Below are positions 29,642-38,283 of a stretch of DNA of 64,000 bases, one piece after another. The notes beneath the pieces were generated by a model, which did no database searches, was not told the origin of the DNA, and saw only the letters and a program-made list of their open reading frames with translations. Each line of letters opens with the position of its first letter. The stretch's first letter is position 1. Source of the DNA: Senegalia massiliensis (GTDB taxonomy: Bacteria; Bacillota; Clostridia; Tissierellales; SIT17); assembly GCF_900626135.1 (NCBI RefSeq), contig NZ_LR130786.1:310001-374000 (forward strand). The letters are read 5' to 3'. A program made the translations under genes and the position numbers.

Positions 29642-31615
29642 TTAATTATCTAGTTTTTTATTGAGTTCTGTTATTTTATCTCTTAATTCTGCTGCTCGTT
29701 CAAATTGTAAATTTTCTGCTGCTTGCATCATTTCTGTTTCTATCGCTATAATCATATTTTCAATTTCTTCTTTTGTCATTTCATTTTGTACATTATAGCC
29801 ATCTTCATCTTCTGCTACCTTTGTTGCTTCTATTACATCTCTAATAGATTTCTTTATTGTAGTAGGTACTATATTATGCTCTTCGTTATATTTTTTTTGA
29901 ATACTTCTTCTTCTATTTGTTTCTGATATTGTCCTATTCATAGAATTAGTAATCTTATCAGCATACATTATAACTCTACCTTCAGAGTTTCTAGCTGCTC
30001 TTCCTACTGTTTGAATCATTGAAGTCTCAGATCTCAAAAACCCTTCTTTATCTGCATCTAAAATAGCAACTAGAGAAACTTCTGGTAAGTCTAATCCTTC
30101 TCTTAATAAGTTTATTCCTACTAATACATCAAATTTCCCGAGTCTTAAGTCCCTAATTATTTGCATACGTTCTATTGTTTTTATGTCAGAATGAAGATAT
30201 GTTACCTTTATTCCTATTTCTTCTAGATACGAAGTTAAATCTTCACTCATTTTTTTAGTAAGAGTTGTAACAAGAACTCTTTCATTTTTTTCTACTCTTA
30301 TATTTATTTCTTTTATCAAATTATCTATTTGATTTTCAGTTGGTCTTACTTCTATAGATGGATCTAATAATCCTGTAGGTCTTATAATTTGCTCTACTAT
30401 CTGTTCTGAATGTTCTTGTTCATAAGGACCAGGTGTAGCACTTACAAATACCATTTGATTTATATGTCCTTCAAATTCTTCAAAATTAAGTGGTCTATTA
30501 TCAAGTGCTGAAGGTAATCTAAATCCATAATCTACTAATGTTTGTTTTCTAGATCTATCTCCTGCATACATCCCTCTTATTTGAGGTATAGTTACATGCG
30601 ATTCATCTACTACAATTAAAAAATCATCCGGAAAATAATCAATAAGGGTATATGGCTTACTCCCTGCTGTTCTATCACTTAAATGTCTAGAATAGTTTTC
30701 TATTCCATTACAATAACCCATTTCTCTAAGCATTTCTATATCATACATAGTTCTTTGTTCAAGTCGTTGAGCTTCTAAGAGTTTATCTTCACTTCTAAGT
30801 TCTTTCAATCTTTCTTCTAATTCTTTTTCTATACTTACTATTGCACTATCTATTTTATCTTGTGATGTAGCAAAGTGAGAAGCTGGAAATATTGAGATAT
30901 GGTTTCTTCTTCCTATTATTTCACCAGTTAAAGAATTTACTTCTGTTATTCTATCTATTTCATCCCCAAAAAATTCTACTCTTATGGCATTTTCTGTAGA
31001 TGAAGCAGGAAATATCTCTATTATATCACCTCTAACTCTGAATGTTCCTCGTATAAAATTAATATCATTTCTTTCATACTGTATATCAACTAATTTTTTT
31101 ATAACTTCATCTCTATCCTTAATCATGCCTGGCCTTAAAGATAATACTAAATTTTCATAATCAATAGGATCTCCAAGACCATATATACATGATACAGAAG
31201 CTACTATTATAACATCTCTTCGTTCAAATAAAGATGCTGTAGCTGAATGTCTCAGTTTATCTATCTCATCATTTATAGAAGCATCCTTTTGTATATAAGT
31301 ATCACTTCCTGGAACATATGCCTCAGGTTGGTAATAATCATAATAACTTACAAAATATTCAACTGCGTTATCTGGAAAAAATTCTCTAAACTCACTTGCA
31401 AGCTGTGCTGCAAGTGTCTTGTTATGAGCTATAACTAATGTAGGCTTTTCTACTTTCTCAATTATATTAGCCATTGTAAAAGTTTTACCTGATCCAGTTA
31501 CTCCTAATAATGTTTGAAACTTATTATTATTATTTATACCATTTGTTAACTTTTCTATTGCTACAGGTTGGTCTCCTGTAGGTTTGAATTCTGAACTTAA
31601 TTTAAATGTACTCAT
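29642..31615 (-). CDS. uvrB: UvrABC system protein B
   Basis: Helicase-like damage-verification subunit, 657 residues. Walker [11 protein letters not shown] lies near residue 40, the beta-hairpin region [12 protein letters not shown] near residue 92, DEXX box as VVDESHVT, and helicase motif VI as QTVGRAARN. The C-terminal UvrC-binding UVR motif ([20 protein letters not shown]) is present. It heads the uvrBA operon behind a LexA-overlapped promoter. Confidence 0.97.
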   Translation of the reverse strand: MSTFKLSSEFKPTGDQPVAIEKLTNGINNNNKFQTLLGVTGSGKTFTMANIIEKVEKPTLVIAHNKTLAAQLASEFREFFPDNAVEYFVSYYDYYQPEAYVPGSDTYIQKDASINDEIDKLRHSATASLFERRDVIIVASVSCIYGLGDPIDYENLVLSLRPGMIKDRDEVIKKLVDIQYERNDINFIRGTFRVRGDIIEIFPASSTENAIRVEFFGDEIDRITEVNSLTGEIIGRRNHISIFPASHFATSQDKIDSAIVSIEKELEERLKELRSEDKLLEAQRLEQRTMYDIEMLREMGYCNGIENYSRHLSDRTAGSKPYTLIDYFPDDFLIVVDESHVTIPQIRGMYAGDRSRKQTLVDYGFRLPSALDNRPLNFEEFEGHINQMVFVSATPGPYEQEHSEQIVEQIIRPTGLLDPSIEVRPTENQIDNLIKEINIRVEKNERVLVTTLTKKMSEDLTSYLEEIGIKVTYLHSDIKTIERMQIIRDLRLGKFDVLVGINLLREGLDLPEVSLVAILDADKEGFLRSETSMIQTVGRAARNSEGRVIMYADKITNSMNRTISETNRRRSIQKKYNEEHNIVPTTIKKSIRDVIEATKVAEDEDGYNVQNEMTKEEIENMIIAIETEMMQAAENLQFERAAELRDKITELNKKLDN

Positions 31616-31638
31616 TTTTTATCACCTCAAAATTTTAA

Positions 31639-31652
31639 GGAACGGTTGTTCG
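31639..31652 (-). promoter_or_regulatory. LexA (SOS) box upstream of uvrB
   Basis: Minus-strand CGAACAACCGTTCC compared with the Gram-positive LexA consensus CGAACRNRYGTTCG: 12 of 14 positions agree. It overlaps the predicted transcription start and lies 24 bp upstream of the uvrB ATG, the expected place for an SOS operator. Confidence 0.8.
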
Positions 31653-31657
31653 TTATC

Positions 31658-31686
31658 ATTATATTGCTATTTCTATATTAAGTCAA
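31658..31686 (-). promoter_or_regulatory. Sigma-A promoter of uvrBA
   Basis: Minus-strand TTGACT (31681-31686), 17 nt, TATAAT (31658-31663), immediately upstream of the LexA box. Confidence 0.8.
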
Positions 31687-31734
31687 TACATCTACTAATA
31701 TTTATTCCCTATTATTTGACTAATAAAACGACAA

Positions 31735-31764
31735 AAAAGATATAGACAATTGTCTACATCTTTT
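31735..31764 (-). terminator. Terminator of ctpA
   Basis: Stem AAAAGATATAGACA/TGTCTACATCTTTT with one mismatch and a short loop, overlapping the ctpA stop. The minus strand continues into TTTTTTGTCG. It insulates the uvrB promoter. Confidence 0.75.
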
Positions 31765-32953
31765 CTCTTAATATTTCTATTGCTTTTTTAAGTTGTATAT
31801 CTTCATCTAAATTTTCAACTCCACCTTCAATTCCATCAGGCAGCTTTATCTCAATATCAGGCTCAATTCCTTTTCCATGAATATTAGTACCATTTGGTGT
31901 AAAATACTCAGAAACTGTAAGTTTAAATCCAGAACCATCACTTAATTGTTCTATTCTTTGTACTATACCTTTACCAAATGTTTTAGTTCCTATAAGAGTT
32001 CCAGTATTTGTATCTTTTATAGCTCCAGATAATATTTCAGAAGCCGAAGCACTACCTTCATTTACAAGAACTGTAAGAGGAATACCTAATTTATCTTCGT
32101 CTGATTTATAATATTCTCTTGCTCCATTTTTAGTTTCAGTATAAACTATATTTGATTTACCTATAAGTAAATCAGCAATATCTGCTGTTTGAGCAAGTAA
32201 ACCACCAGGATTATTTCTTAAATCTATTACTAAGGATTTCATTCCATTATCTTGTAATTGTTCTAAATGCTTTTTAAAGTCTTCATATACCAATTCATCG
32301 AATTGTATAATTCTTATATAACCAATATTATCTTGTAGCATCTTTGATTTAACACTTTTAAGTCTTATTTCTTCTCTAGTTAATTCAACCTCAATTTCTT
32401 CTGTTTTTCCTTCTTCAGTTTCCCTTAGAATTGTAAGCTTAACATCTGTTCCAGGATCTCCTTTCATAAGTTCAACTGCCTTATCCATATTATCAGCAGT
32501 AAACTCCTTATCATTTACCTTAATTATCTTATCCCCAGATTTTATACCAGCTTTTTCTCCAGGAGTATCTTCTATAGGAGATACAACTGTTATATAACCA
32601 TCTTCTCCAGGTGTTACTATTATTCCTACTCCTCCATAGCTTCCTTCTGTTTGATCCATAAAATCAGCAAATTCTTTTTTTGTCATATATACAGAATAAG
32701 GATCTTCTAAACCTTCAAATAATCCTTTTAGCTGTCCATCTGTTAGTTCTTCATTAGTCACATCATTTAGATAATTTTCATTTATATAATTCTTTATATA
32801 TGCTATCTTACTTGTGCTATTCAATTGACTTTTAGGCATTATTATTTTTGTTCCTATAGTAAGTTGAACCATATTATCTAATATAAAAGTGCCTGTAGCA
32901 GTTAATAAAATTAAAATTACTCCAATTATCATAGCCTTTTTCTTTGAAATCAT
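31754..32953 (-). CDS. ctpA: S41 carboxyl-terminal processing protease (CtpA-like)
   Basis: 399-residue secreted or membrane-anchored serine protease. An N-terminal membrane segment (about 7-30) is followed by a PDZ domain (about 90-180, EGSYGGVGIIV and GIKSGDKIIKVND) and the S41 domain. The catalytic serine lies in NEGSASASEIL and the lysine in LIGTKTFGKG. It follows the FtsEX-M23 group, an arrangement common in Firmicutes, and may process wall-associated proteins. A GGAGGTG site precedes the ATG. Confidence 0.92.
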   Translation of the reverse strand: MISKKKAMIIGVILILLTATGTFILDNMVQLTIGTKIIMPKSQLNSTSKIAYIKNYINENYLNDVTNEELTDGQLKGLFEGLEDPYSVYMTKKEFADFMDQTEGSYGGVGIIVTPGEDGYITVVSPIEDTPGEKAGIKSGDKIIKVNDKEFTADNMDKAVELMKGDPGTDVKLTILRETEEGKTEEIEVELTREEIRLKSVKSKMLQDNIGYIRIIQFDELVYEDFKKHLEQLQDNGMKSLVIDLRNNPGGLLAQTADIADLLIGKSNIVYTETKNGAREYYKSDEDKLGIPLTVLVNEGSASASEILSGAIKDTNTGTLIGTKTFGKGIVQRIEQLSDGSGFKLTVSEYFTPNGTNIHGKGIEPDIEIKLPDGIEGGVENLDEDIQLKKAIEILREKM

Positions 32954-33058
32954 TTATTCACCTCCAATTAAGTATCATACTATAAAGTTTATTAAAATTA
33001 CTATAATATTATACCATTTAGCTTTTACCATTTCAATTTAACTATTCACTAAAACATT

Positions 33059-33090
33059 TTAAAAGACAGAGCCTTAACCCTGTCTTTTAA
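33059..33090 (-). terminator. Terminator after the M23 hydrolase gene
   Basis: 11-bp stem TTAAAAGACAG/CTGTCTTTTAA around a 10-nt loop, ending just before the stop codon at 33092. Confidence 0.65.
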
Positions 33091-33091
33091 T

Positions 33092-34228
33092 TTATCTTAA
33101 ATATGATAAAGGATTTACATATTGTCCATTTTTTCTTACTTCAAAATGAGAATGAGGACCTGTAGAATTACCTGTACTTCCTCCCTTAGCAATAGGCTGA
33201 CCTTTTTTAACTTGTTGTCCTACACTTACCAATAGAGATTGATTATGTGCATATAGTGTAACTATTCTACCACCATGGTCAATCATAACAGTATTACCAT
33301 ATCCACCTTTCCATCCTGCATATATTACTCTACCACTATTTGCTGCTACTACTGTAGTTCCATATTGTCCACCATAACTAATATCTATACCAGTATGTAG
33401 TTTCTTGGTGCCATATATAGGATGTGTTCTATACCCAAATGGAGAGCTTATTTTATACTTACCAGGTACTGGCCATGTATATTCTCCACCTACATACTCT
33501 GCGTTAGGATTTTGTAAGTTTTGTATATCATTTGTAGTTTCATTTGCTTCTTTATTTAAATCATCTTCTAATTTTTCTAGTTTTTTATAATCTTTTTCTA
33601 GCTTTTTCATCTCACTTCTTTTAGATCTATTTGCTAAAGAAAGTTTTTCTCTTTGTTTTCTTACTTGACTTTTTTGATGATCTAATAATTTTTTCTTTGT
33701 TTCTAGTTCTTTTTTCTTATCTTCAATTACATCTCTTTGTTCTTGCATATACTTCAATAAATCAACATCTTGATCCGCTATTTTTTGTACTAAATCTAAT
33801 CGACTAATAAAATCACCAAAGTCTTCAGCGCCTAAAAGCACTTCTAAATAACTAACATTACCATTTTTATACATAACTCTTAATCTTGCACCTAATGTTT
33901 CACTTTTTTCATCTACTTTACTTTGTGCTTCCTCTAATTCTTTTTCAGTATTATTTATATCACTTTTTACACTAGATATCTTACCTTCTACTTTTTTTAT
34001 TTCTTGTGCAGCTTCATTTATTTCTTTATCTAATTTTTTTATTTCTTTTTCTACTTCAGACATTTCATTGCCTTTTTCCTTTAATTCTTTTTGTGCATCT
34101 TTTAATTTAGTTTCAATACCTTTTTGCTTTTCCTTTAATTCATCTACATCTCCTGCGTAAACAGCTCCTACGTTTAAAAAGATTGCAGTTATAAGTAAAA
34201 AAGATAAAGCCTTCCCTTTTTTCAACAT
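33092..34228 (-). CDS. Secreted coiled-coil M23 peptidoglycan hydrolase (EnvC/PcsB-like)
   Basis: 378 residues from the start at 34228 (MLKKGKALSF), chosen for GGGAGG 5 nt upstream and because it begins a clean signal peptide ending near VYAG. Residues about 30-235 are a long charged coiled coil. An LytM/M23 domain occupies about 265-378 and keeps its zinc ligands (HTGIDIS and HSHFEVR). The gene follows ftsX, so FtsEX very likely activates this hydrolase at the division septum, as for EnvC in E. coli and PcsB in streptococci. Unlike EnvC, the M23 site is intact, so it may itself be catalytic. Confidence 0.9.
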   Translation of the reverse strand: MLKKGKALSFLLITAIFLNVGAVYAGDVDELKEKQKGIETKLKDAQKELKEKGNEMSEVEKEIKKLDKEINEAAQEIKKVEGKISSVKSDINNTEKELEEAQSKVDEKSETLGARLRVMYKNGNVSYLEVLLGAEDFGDFISRLDLVQKIADQDVDLLKYMQEQRDVIEDKKKELETKKKLLDHQKSQVRKQREKLSLANRSKRSEMKKLEKDYKKLEKLEDDLNKEANETTNDIQNLQNPNAEYVGGEYTWPVPGKYKISSPFGYRTHPIYGTKKLHTGIDISYGGQYGTTVVAANSGRVIYAGWKGGYGNTVMIDHGGRIVTLYAHNQSLLVSVGQQVKKGQPIAKGGSTGNSTGPHSHFEVRKNGQYVNPLSYLR

Positions 34229-34247
34229 AGTTTCCTCCCTTAATCGC

Positions 34248-35144
34248 TTAAACATTTAGAAATCTTCTAAGTGATACAACACTTCCTATTATACCAATTC
34301 CAACTCCTATAGCTACAAACATTATTACTATATCATTTAATATTTGATAATATGGAATCATATATACAGTTGCAAATACATATAGTCTTTGACTAGCTAT
34401 ATCAAATAAATATTTATATCCATAGCCTATTAAAGCTATTGAAACGATAGAACCTAAAATACCTAATATTATCCCTTCCACTATAAATGGACCTCTAATA
34501 AATCCATTTGTAGCTCCGACATACTTCATTATATTAATTTCTTTCTTTCTAGCTGCTACTGTTATTTTAATTGTATTAGAAATTATAAATATAGAAATTA
34601 AAATAAGAATAGCTATTATTATTATTCCACCTGTTCTTACTATATTTGCTATAGTGACAGTTCTTTCTACTATATCTCTATAATATTTAATATCCTCTAT
34701 TCCTTCCATTCCTTTTATACTATTAACTATTTTATCTGAATTATCAAGATCATTTATTCTAAGTACAAATGAATCAGGAAACGGATTTTCTTCTAAATCT
34801 TCTAAAAGATAGGAATTATCTTTCCATTGTTCTTTCATAGATTTCAATGCTTCTTCTTTAGATTTATATTTTACATCTGAAATTCCTTTAACATCTTTTA
34901 AATCTTTTTCTAATTTTGTTTTTTGTTCATCAGTTGCATCTGCTGATAAAAATATTTCTATTTCATCAAACTCTTGTTTTAACATAACAGAAAGATTATT
35001 AACGTTCAATACTAAAATCAAAATAATACCTAGTATTATTAAAGTGGATGTTACAGAACCAATAGATGCAAGACTCATCATCCTATTTCTCCATACACCT
35101 AGTAACCCTTGTTTTAAAGTGTACCCTAATGATCTAAGATTCAT
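34248..35144 (-). CDS. ftsX: Cell division protein FtsX
   Basis: 298-residue permease-like partner of FtsE. The start at 35144 (MNLRSLGYTL) has GAGGAGG upstream. One N-terminal membrane helix, an extracellular loop of about 130 residues, then three helices in the C-terminal part (ILILISIFIIS, then LGILGSIVSIALIGYG and the final segment) fit FtsX. The ftsE 3' end overlaps its first 11 bases, implying translational coupling. The complex transmits ATP hydrolysis to the hydrolase encoded next. Confidence 0.94.
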   Translation of the reverse strand: MNLRSLGYTLKQGLLGVWRNRMMSLASIGSVTSTLIILGIILILVLNVNNLSVMLKQEFDEIEIFLSADATDEQKTKLEKDLKDVKGISDVKYKSKEEALKSMKEQWKDNSYLLEDLEENPFPDSFVLRINDLDNSDKIVNSIKGMEGIEDIKYYRDIVERTVTIANIVRTGGIIIIAILILISIFIISNTIKITVAARKKEINIMKYVGATNGFIRGPFIVEGIILGILGSIVSIALIGYGYKYLFDIASQRLYVFATVYMIPYYQILNDIVIMFVAIGVGIGIIGSVVSLRRFLNV

Positions 35145-35820
35145 AATCGTAACCTCCTCTTGTATCATCTTTTGTTACCTTCCCATTTGATAAAGCAATT
35201 ACACGCTTTTTCATAATATCTACAATATCTTTTGCATGTGTTGCCATCAAAATGGTAGTACCACGTCTATTTATATCTTTTAATAAATTCATTATATCCC
35301 AGGCTGTATCTGGATCAAGATTTCCTGTAGGCTCGTCTGCTATTACAACATTAGGTTTATTTACAATTGCCCGAGCAATAGATACCCTTTGTTGTTCTCC
35401 ACCTGATAATTGGTCAGGGTAACTATTTAGTTTTTTAGAAAGACCTACCATATCCAATGCTTTAGGCACTCTTCTTTTGATATCACGTGAAGAATATCCT
35501 AATATCTCCATAGCGAATGCTACATTTTCAAACACAGTTTTGTTTTGTAATAATTTAAAATCTTGAAATATCATACCAATATTCCTTCTGATATTTGGGA
35601 CTTTTCTATTCCTTAAACTAGTTACATCTTTACCATTTAAAAATATTTTACCTGCTTCAGGATTTACTTCTTTAGTGATCAACTTAATTAAAGTTGATTT
35701 TCCAGCACCACTTGATCCTACTAAAAATACAAATTCACCTTTTTCTATATTAATAGTAACATCATCTAATGCTTTAACGCCATTTTTATATTGTTTTGTA
35801 ACATTTTCGAGACGTATCAT
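35134..35820 (-). CDS. ftsE: Cell division ATP-binding protein FtsE
   Basis: 228-residue ABC ATPase. Walker A GSSGAGKST near residue 36, signature LSGGEQQRVSIARA, Walker B VVIADEPTGNLD, followed by ATHAKDIV. It overlaps ftsX by 11 bp and begins 23 bp after the PucR-type gene on the same strand. AGGAG precedes the ATG. Confidence 0.95.
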   Translation of the reverse strand: MIRLENVTKQYKNGVKALDDVTINIEKGEFVFLVGSSGAGKSTLIKLITKEVNPEAGKIFLNGKDVTSLRNRKVPNIRRNIGMIFQDFKLLQNKTVFENVAFAMEILGYSSRDIKRRVPKALDMVGLSKKLNSYPDQLSGGEQQRVSIARAIVNKPNVVIADEPTGNLDPDTAWDIMNLLKDINRRGTTILMATHAKDIVDIMKKRVIALSNGKVTKDDTRGGYDYES

Positions 35821-35842
35821 AATCTCACTCCTGTCTAATGTT

Positions 35843-36808
35843 CTATTTTCCTTTGTTATAATTTATAAAGCTTTTAAAAATTAAAATTAATTTAAACTTA
35901 AGTGCATGTTCAAAATTTCTTAAGTCTAATCCTGTATGTTTTTTTATTTTATCTAATCTATAAATAAGTGTATTTCTATGAATATAAAGTTTTCTAGCCG
36001 CTTCACTTATATTTAAACTTAAATTCAAAAAAACTTCCGCCGTTTTAATATCATCTTTATTTAATTCATTAATTTTATATTCTTCTATATCTTCATATAT
36101 TTTTTTTATATTATCATAATTTATAAATGATATTACTTTATAAATAAATATATCTTTATATAAATTGATATTACTTGGTATATTAAATTTTTCTGTGATT
36201 TTTATGGTATCAATACTTTCTCTATATAGATTTTTAATATTTATAGCAACATCACTACTGCTTATTCCTATATTAATATTCTCTAACATCTCAATTTCTA
36301 TTAATTCTACTATTAACCTAGACAATTCAAGTGCTTTTTCTACACTATTATTTAAGACTATTAGAATAAATTCATCATCCAAAATTGATATAATATCAAT
36401 TTCTTCTAAATTAACTAATATTTCAAATGCATCATTTAATCTGTCTTTTTTAAAAATTTTTAATGCCATAATAATTAAATTATTATTTTTATTTATAGAT
36501 AAAAATTTTAATTTTCCTTCAATTTCTTCAGTATTTAAGTTGTTTTTAATTATATTGTTTAATATTTTATTTGAATGGGTATCATTAGAATAAATGTCAA
36601 GTTTTTCTGAAATTAAAATTTTTAATATATTTTTTTCGTTAGTAGTAATATCTTCTAGATTGCTATATATATAATAATTATTTTCATTGTTATTATAATT
36701 ATAAATTAAATTCTTATCTTCATATTTAACTGTATCTAAATGCAAATCATATGAAGTCGATGAATTTATAATATTCAGCTGTTTTTGTAGTTCAATTTTG
36801 GTTAACAT
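35843..36808 (-). CDS. PucR/CdaR-type helix-turn-helix regulator
   Basis: 321 residues. The C-terminal PucR HTH is clear (NISEAARKLYIHRNTLIYRL near residue 275, then GLDLRNFEHALKF). The N-terminal 250 residues are Ile/Asn-rich with a GGDEF-like or CdaR middle region but no recognisable ligand domain. The gene lies 23 bp upstream of ftsE on the same strand, so it probably shares a transcript with ftsEX. That is an unusual neighbour for a PucR regulator; its targets are unknown. Confidence 0.8.
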   Translation of the reverse strand: MLTKIELQKQLNIINSSTSYDLHLDTVKYEDKNLIYNYNNNENNYYIYSNLEDITTNEKNILKILISEKLDIYSNDTHSNKILNNIIKNNLNTEEIEGKLKFLSINKNNNLIIMALKIFKKDRLNDAFEILVNLEEIDIISILDDEFILIVLNNSVEKALELSRLIVELIEIEMLENINIGISSSDVAINIKNLYRESIDTIKITEKFNIPSNINLYKDIFIYKVISFINYDNIKKIYEDIEEYKINELNKDDIKTAEVFLNLSLNISEAARKLYIHRNTLIYRLDKIKKHTGLDLRNFEHALKFKLILIFKSFINYNKGK

Positions 36809-36977
36809 AAAATCACCTGAATACTATTATAATAGATTTCTTTATGTTTTAAAAGAGTAAATATGATTTTTTTTGTAATAATAAAGTAATAAATTATACT
36901 TCTTTTATAATTATTGTAATCTAAATGTAATAAAACCTTATTAAATAATACCATAAAATTTATAATAACACAAATAA

Positions 36978-37017
36978 AAAAAGAAAGTAGAAATTTTAAA
37001 ATTTCTACTTTCTTTTT
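36978..37017 (-). terminator. Terminator downstream of the MsmK/UgpC gene
   Basis: Perfect palindrome with 20-bp arms (AAAAAGAAAGTAGAAATTTT and its complement), 28 bp after the stop of the ATPase gene and 170 bp before the PucR-type gene. The 236 bp between these genes contain no other feature I can support. Confidence 0.8.
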
Positions 37018-37044
37018 CTATATTAAATTAAATGAAAAGGGCTT

Positions 37045-38163
37045 TTAAAATATTGCTTTTTCTGTTTCTTTATCAAATAAATGAATTCTATTAGTATCAA
37101 AGGCTAAAGATACTTCATCTCCTGCCTCAGATTTATTTCTTGGGTTTACTCTTGCAATTGCATTATTACCAAATATATTTAAATATAAATATGTCTCAGA
37201 ACCCATCATTTCAGTTACTTCTACTATAGCTTTAAATGAACTATCTTGTGAAGCTTCTATAAAAGCTTTTTCATCATGTATATCTTCTGGTCTTATCCCC
37301 ATTATTACTTTTTTACCAAAATGACCATTATCTTTTAATATTTTTGCTCTTCCTTCTGGAATTTTGATTTTCACTTCACTATTATTTAATACTAAATAGC
37401 AATTATTTACATCAGTTGCTTCAATATTGCCATCAAAAAAGTTCATTTGCGGACTTCCTATAAATCCAGCTACAAAAGCATTAGCAGGATTTTCATATAC
37501 CTTTTGTGGAGTATCAGCTTGCTGAATGAGTCCATCTTTCATTATAACTATCCTATCTCCCATAGTCATAGCTTCAGTTTGATCATGGGTTACATATATA
37601 AAAGTAGTTTGTAATTTCTTATGCAGTTTTGAAATCTCTGTTCTTGTTTGAACTCTTAACTTAGCATCTAAATTAGATAATGGTTCATCCATCAAAAACA
37701 CCTTTGGGTTTCTTACTATAGCTCTTCCTAGAGCAACTCTTTGTCTTTGACCTCCAGATAATGCTTTAGGTTTTCTATCTAATAAAGCTTCAATGCCTAA
37801 TATCTTTGCAGCTTCTTTTACCTTTTTATCTATTTCATCTTTAGATACTTTTCTTAATTTTAAACCAAATGCCATGTTATCATAGACTGTCATATGTGGA
37901 TATAATGCATAATTTTGAAATACCATTGCTATATCTCTATTTTTTGGTGGAATATCATTAACTAATTTATCTCCTATATATAATTCACCACCAGATATTT
38001 CTTCTAAACCAGCTACCATTCTTAATGTAGTAGACTTTCCACACCCAGATGGTCCTACAAGAACTATAAATTCCTTGTCTTTTATTTCTAAATTAAAATC
38101 CTCTACTGCCTTTACTTCTCCAGGATAAACTTTTTCTAAATTCTTAAATGTTAAACCAGCCAT
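37045..38163 (-). CDS. Sugar ABC transporter ATPase, UgpC/MsmK family
   Basis: 372 residues. Walker A GPSGCGKST near residue 38, signature LSGGQRQRVALGRA, Walker B VFLMDEPLSNLD, switch VTHDQTEAM, then a C-terminal TOBE regulatory region (GIRPEDIH). No permease or binding-protein gene is adjacent. This fits the multitask ATPases (MsmK, MsmX) that energise several carbohydrate importers from one unlinked gene. A GGGAGG site precedes the ATG. The sugars served cannot be read from the sequence. Confidence 0.9.
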   Translation of the reverse strand: MAGLTFKNLEKVYPGEVKAVEDFNLEIKDKEFIVLVGPSGCGKSTTLRMVAGLEEISGGELYIGDKLVNDIPPKNRDIAMVFQNYALYPHMTVYDNMAFGLKLRKVSKDEIDKKVKEAAKILGIEALLDRKPKALSGGQRQRVALGRAIVRNPKVFLMDEPLSNLDAKLRVQTRTEISKLHKKLQTTFIYVTHDQTEAMTMGDRIVIMKDGLIQQADTPQKVYENPANAFVAGFIGSPQMNFFDGNIEATDVNNCYLVLNNSEVKIKIPEGRAKILKDNGHFGKKVIMGIRPEDIHDEKAFIEASQDSSFKAIVEVTEMMGSETYLYLNIFGNNAIARVNPRNKSEAGDEVSLAFDTNRIHLFDKETEKAIF

Positions 38164-38283
38164 ATATACCTCCCGAATAATTAATTTTTCTATATTTTAA
38201 TTATATCGTGTAATGGCTATTTTTTTCTATTGACATTTCATACAATATTTCTAATGTTTTTTAGTTAAATATACAATAATCTA

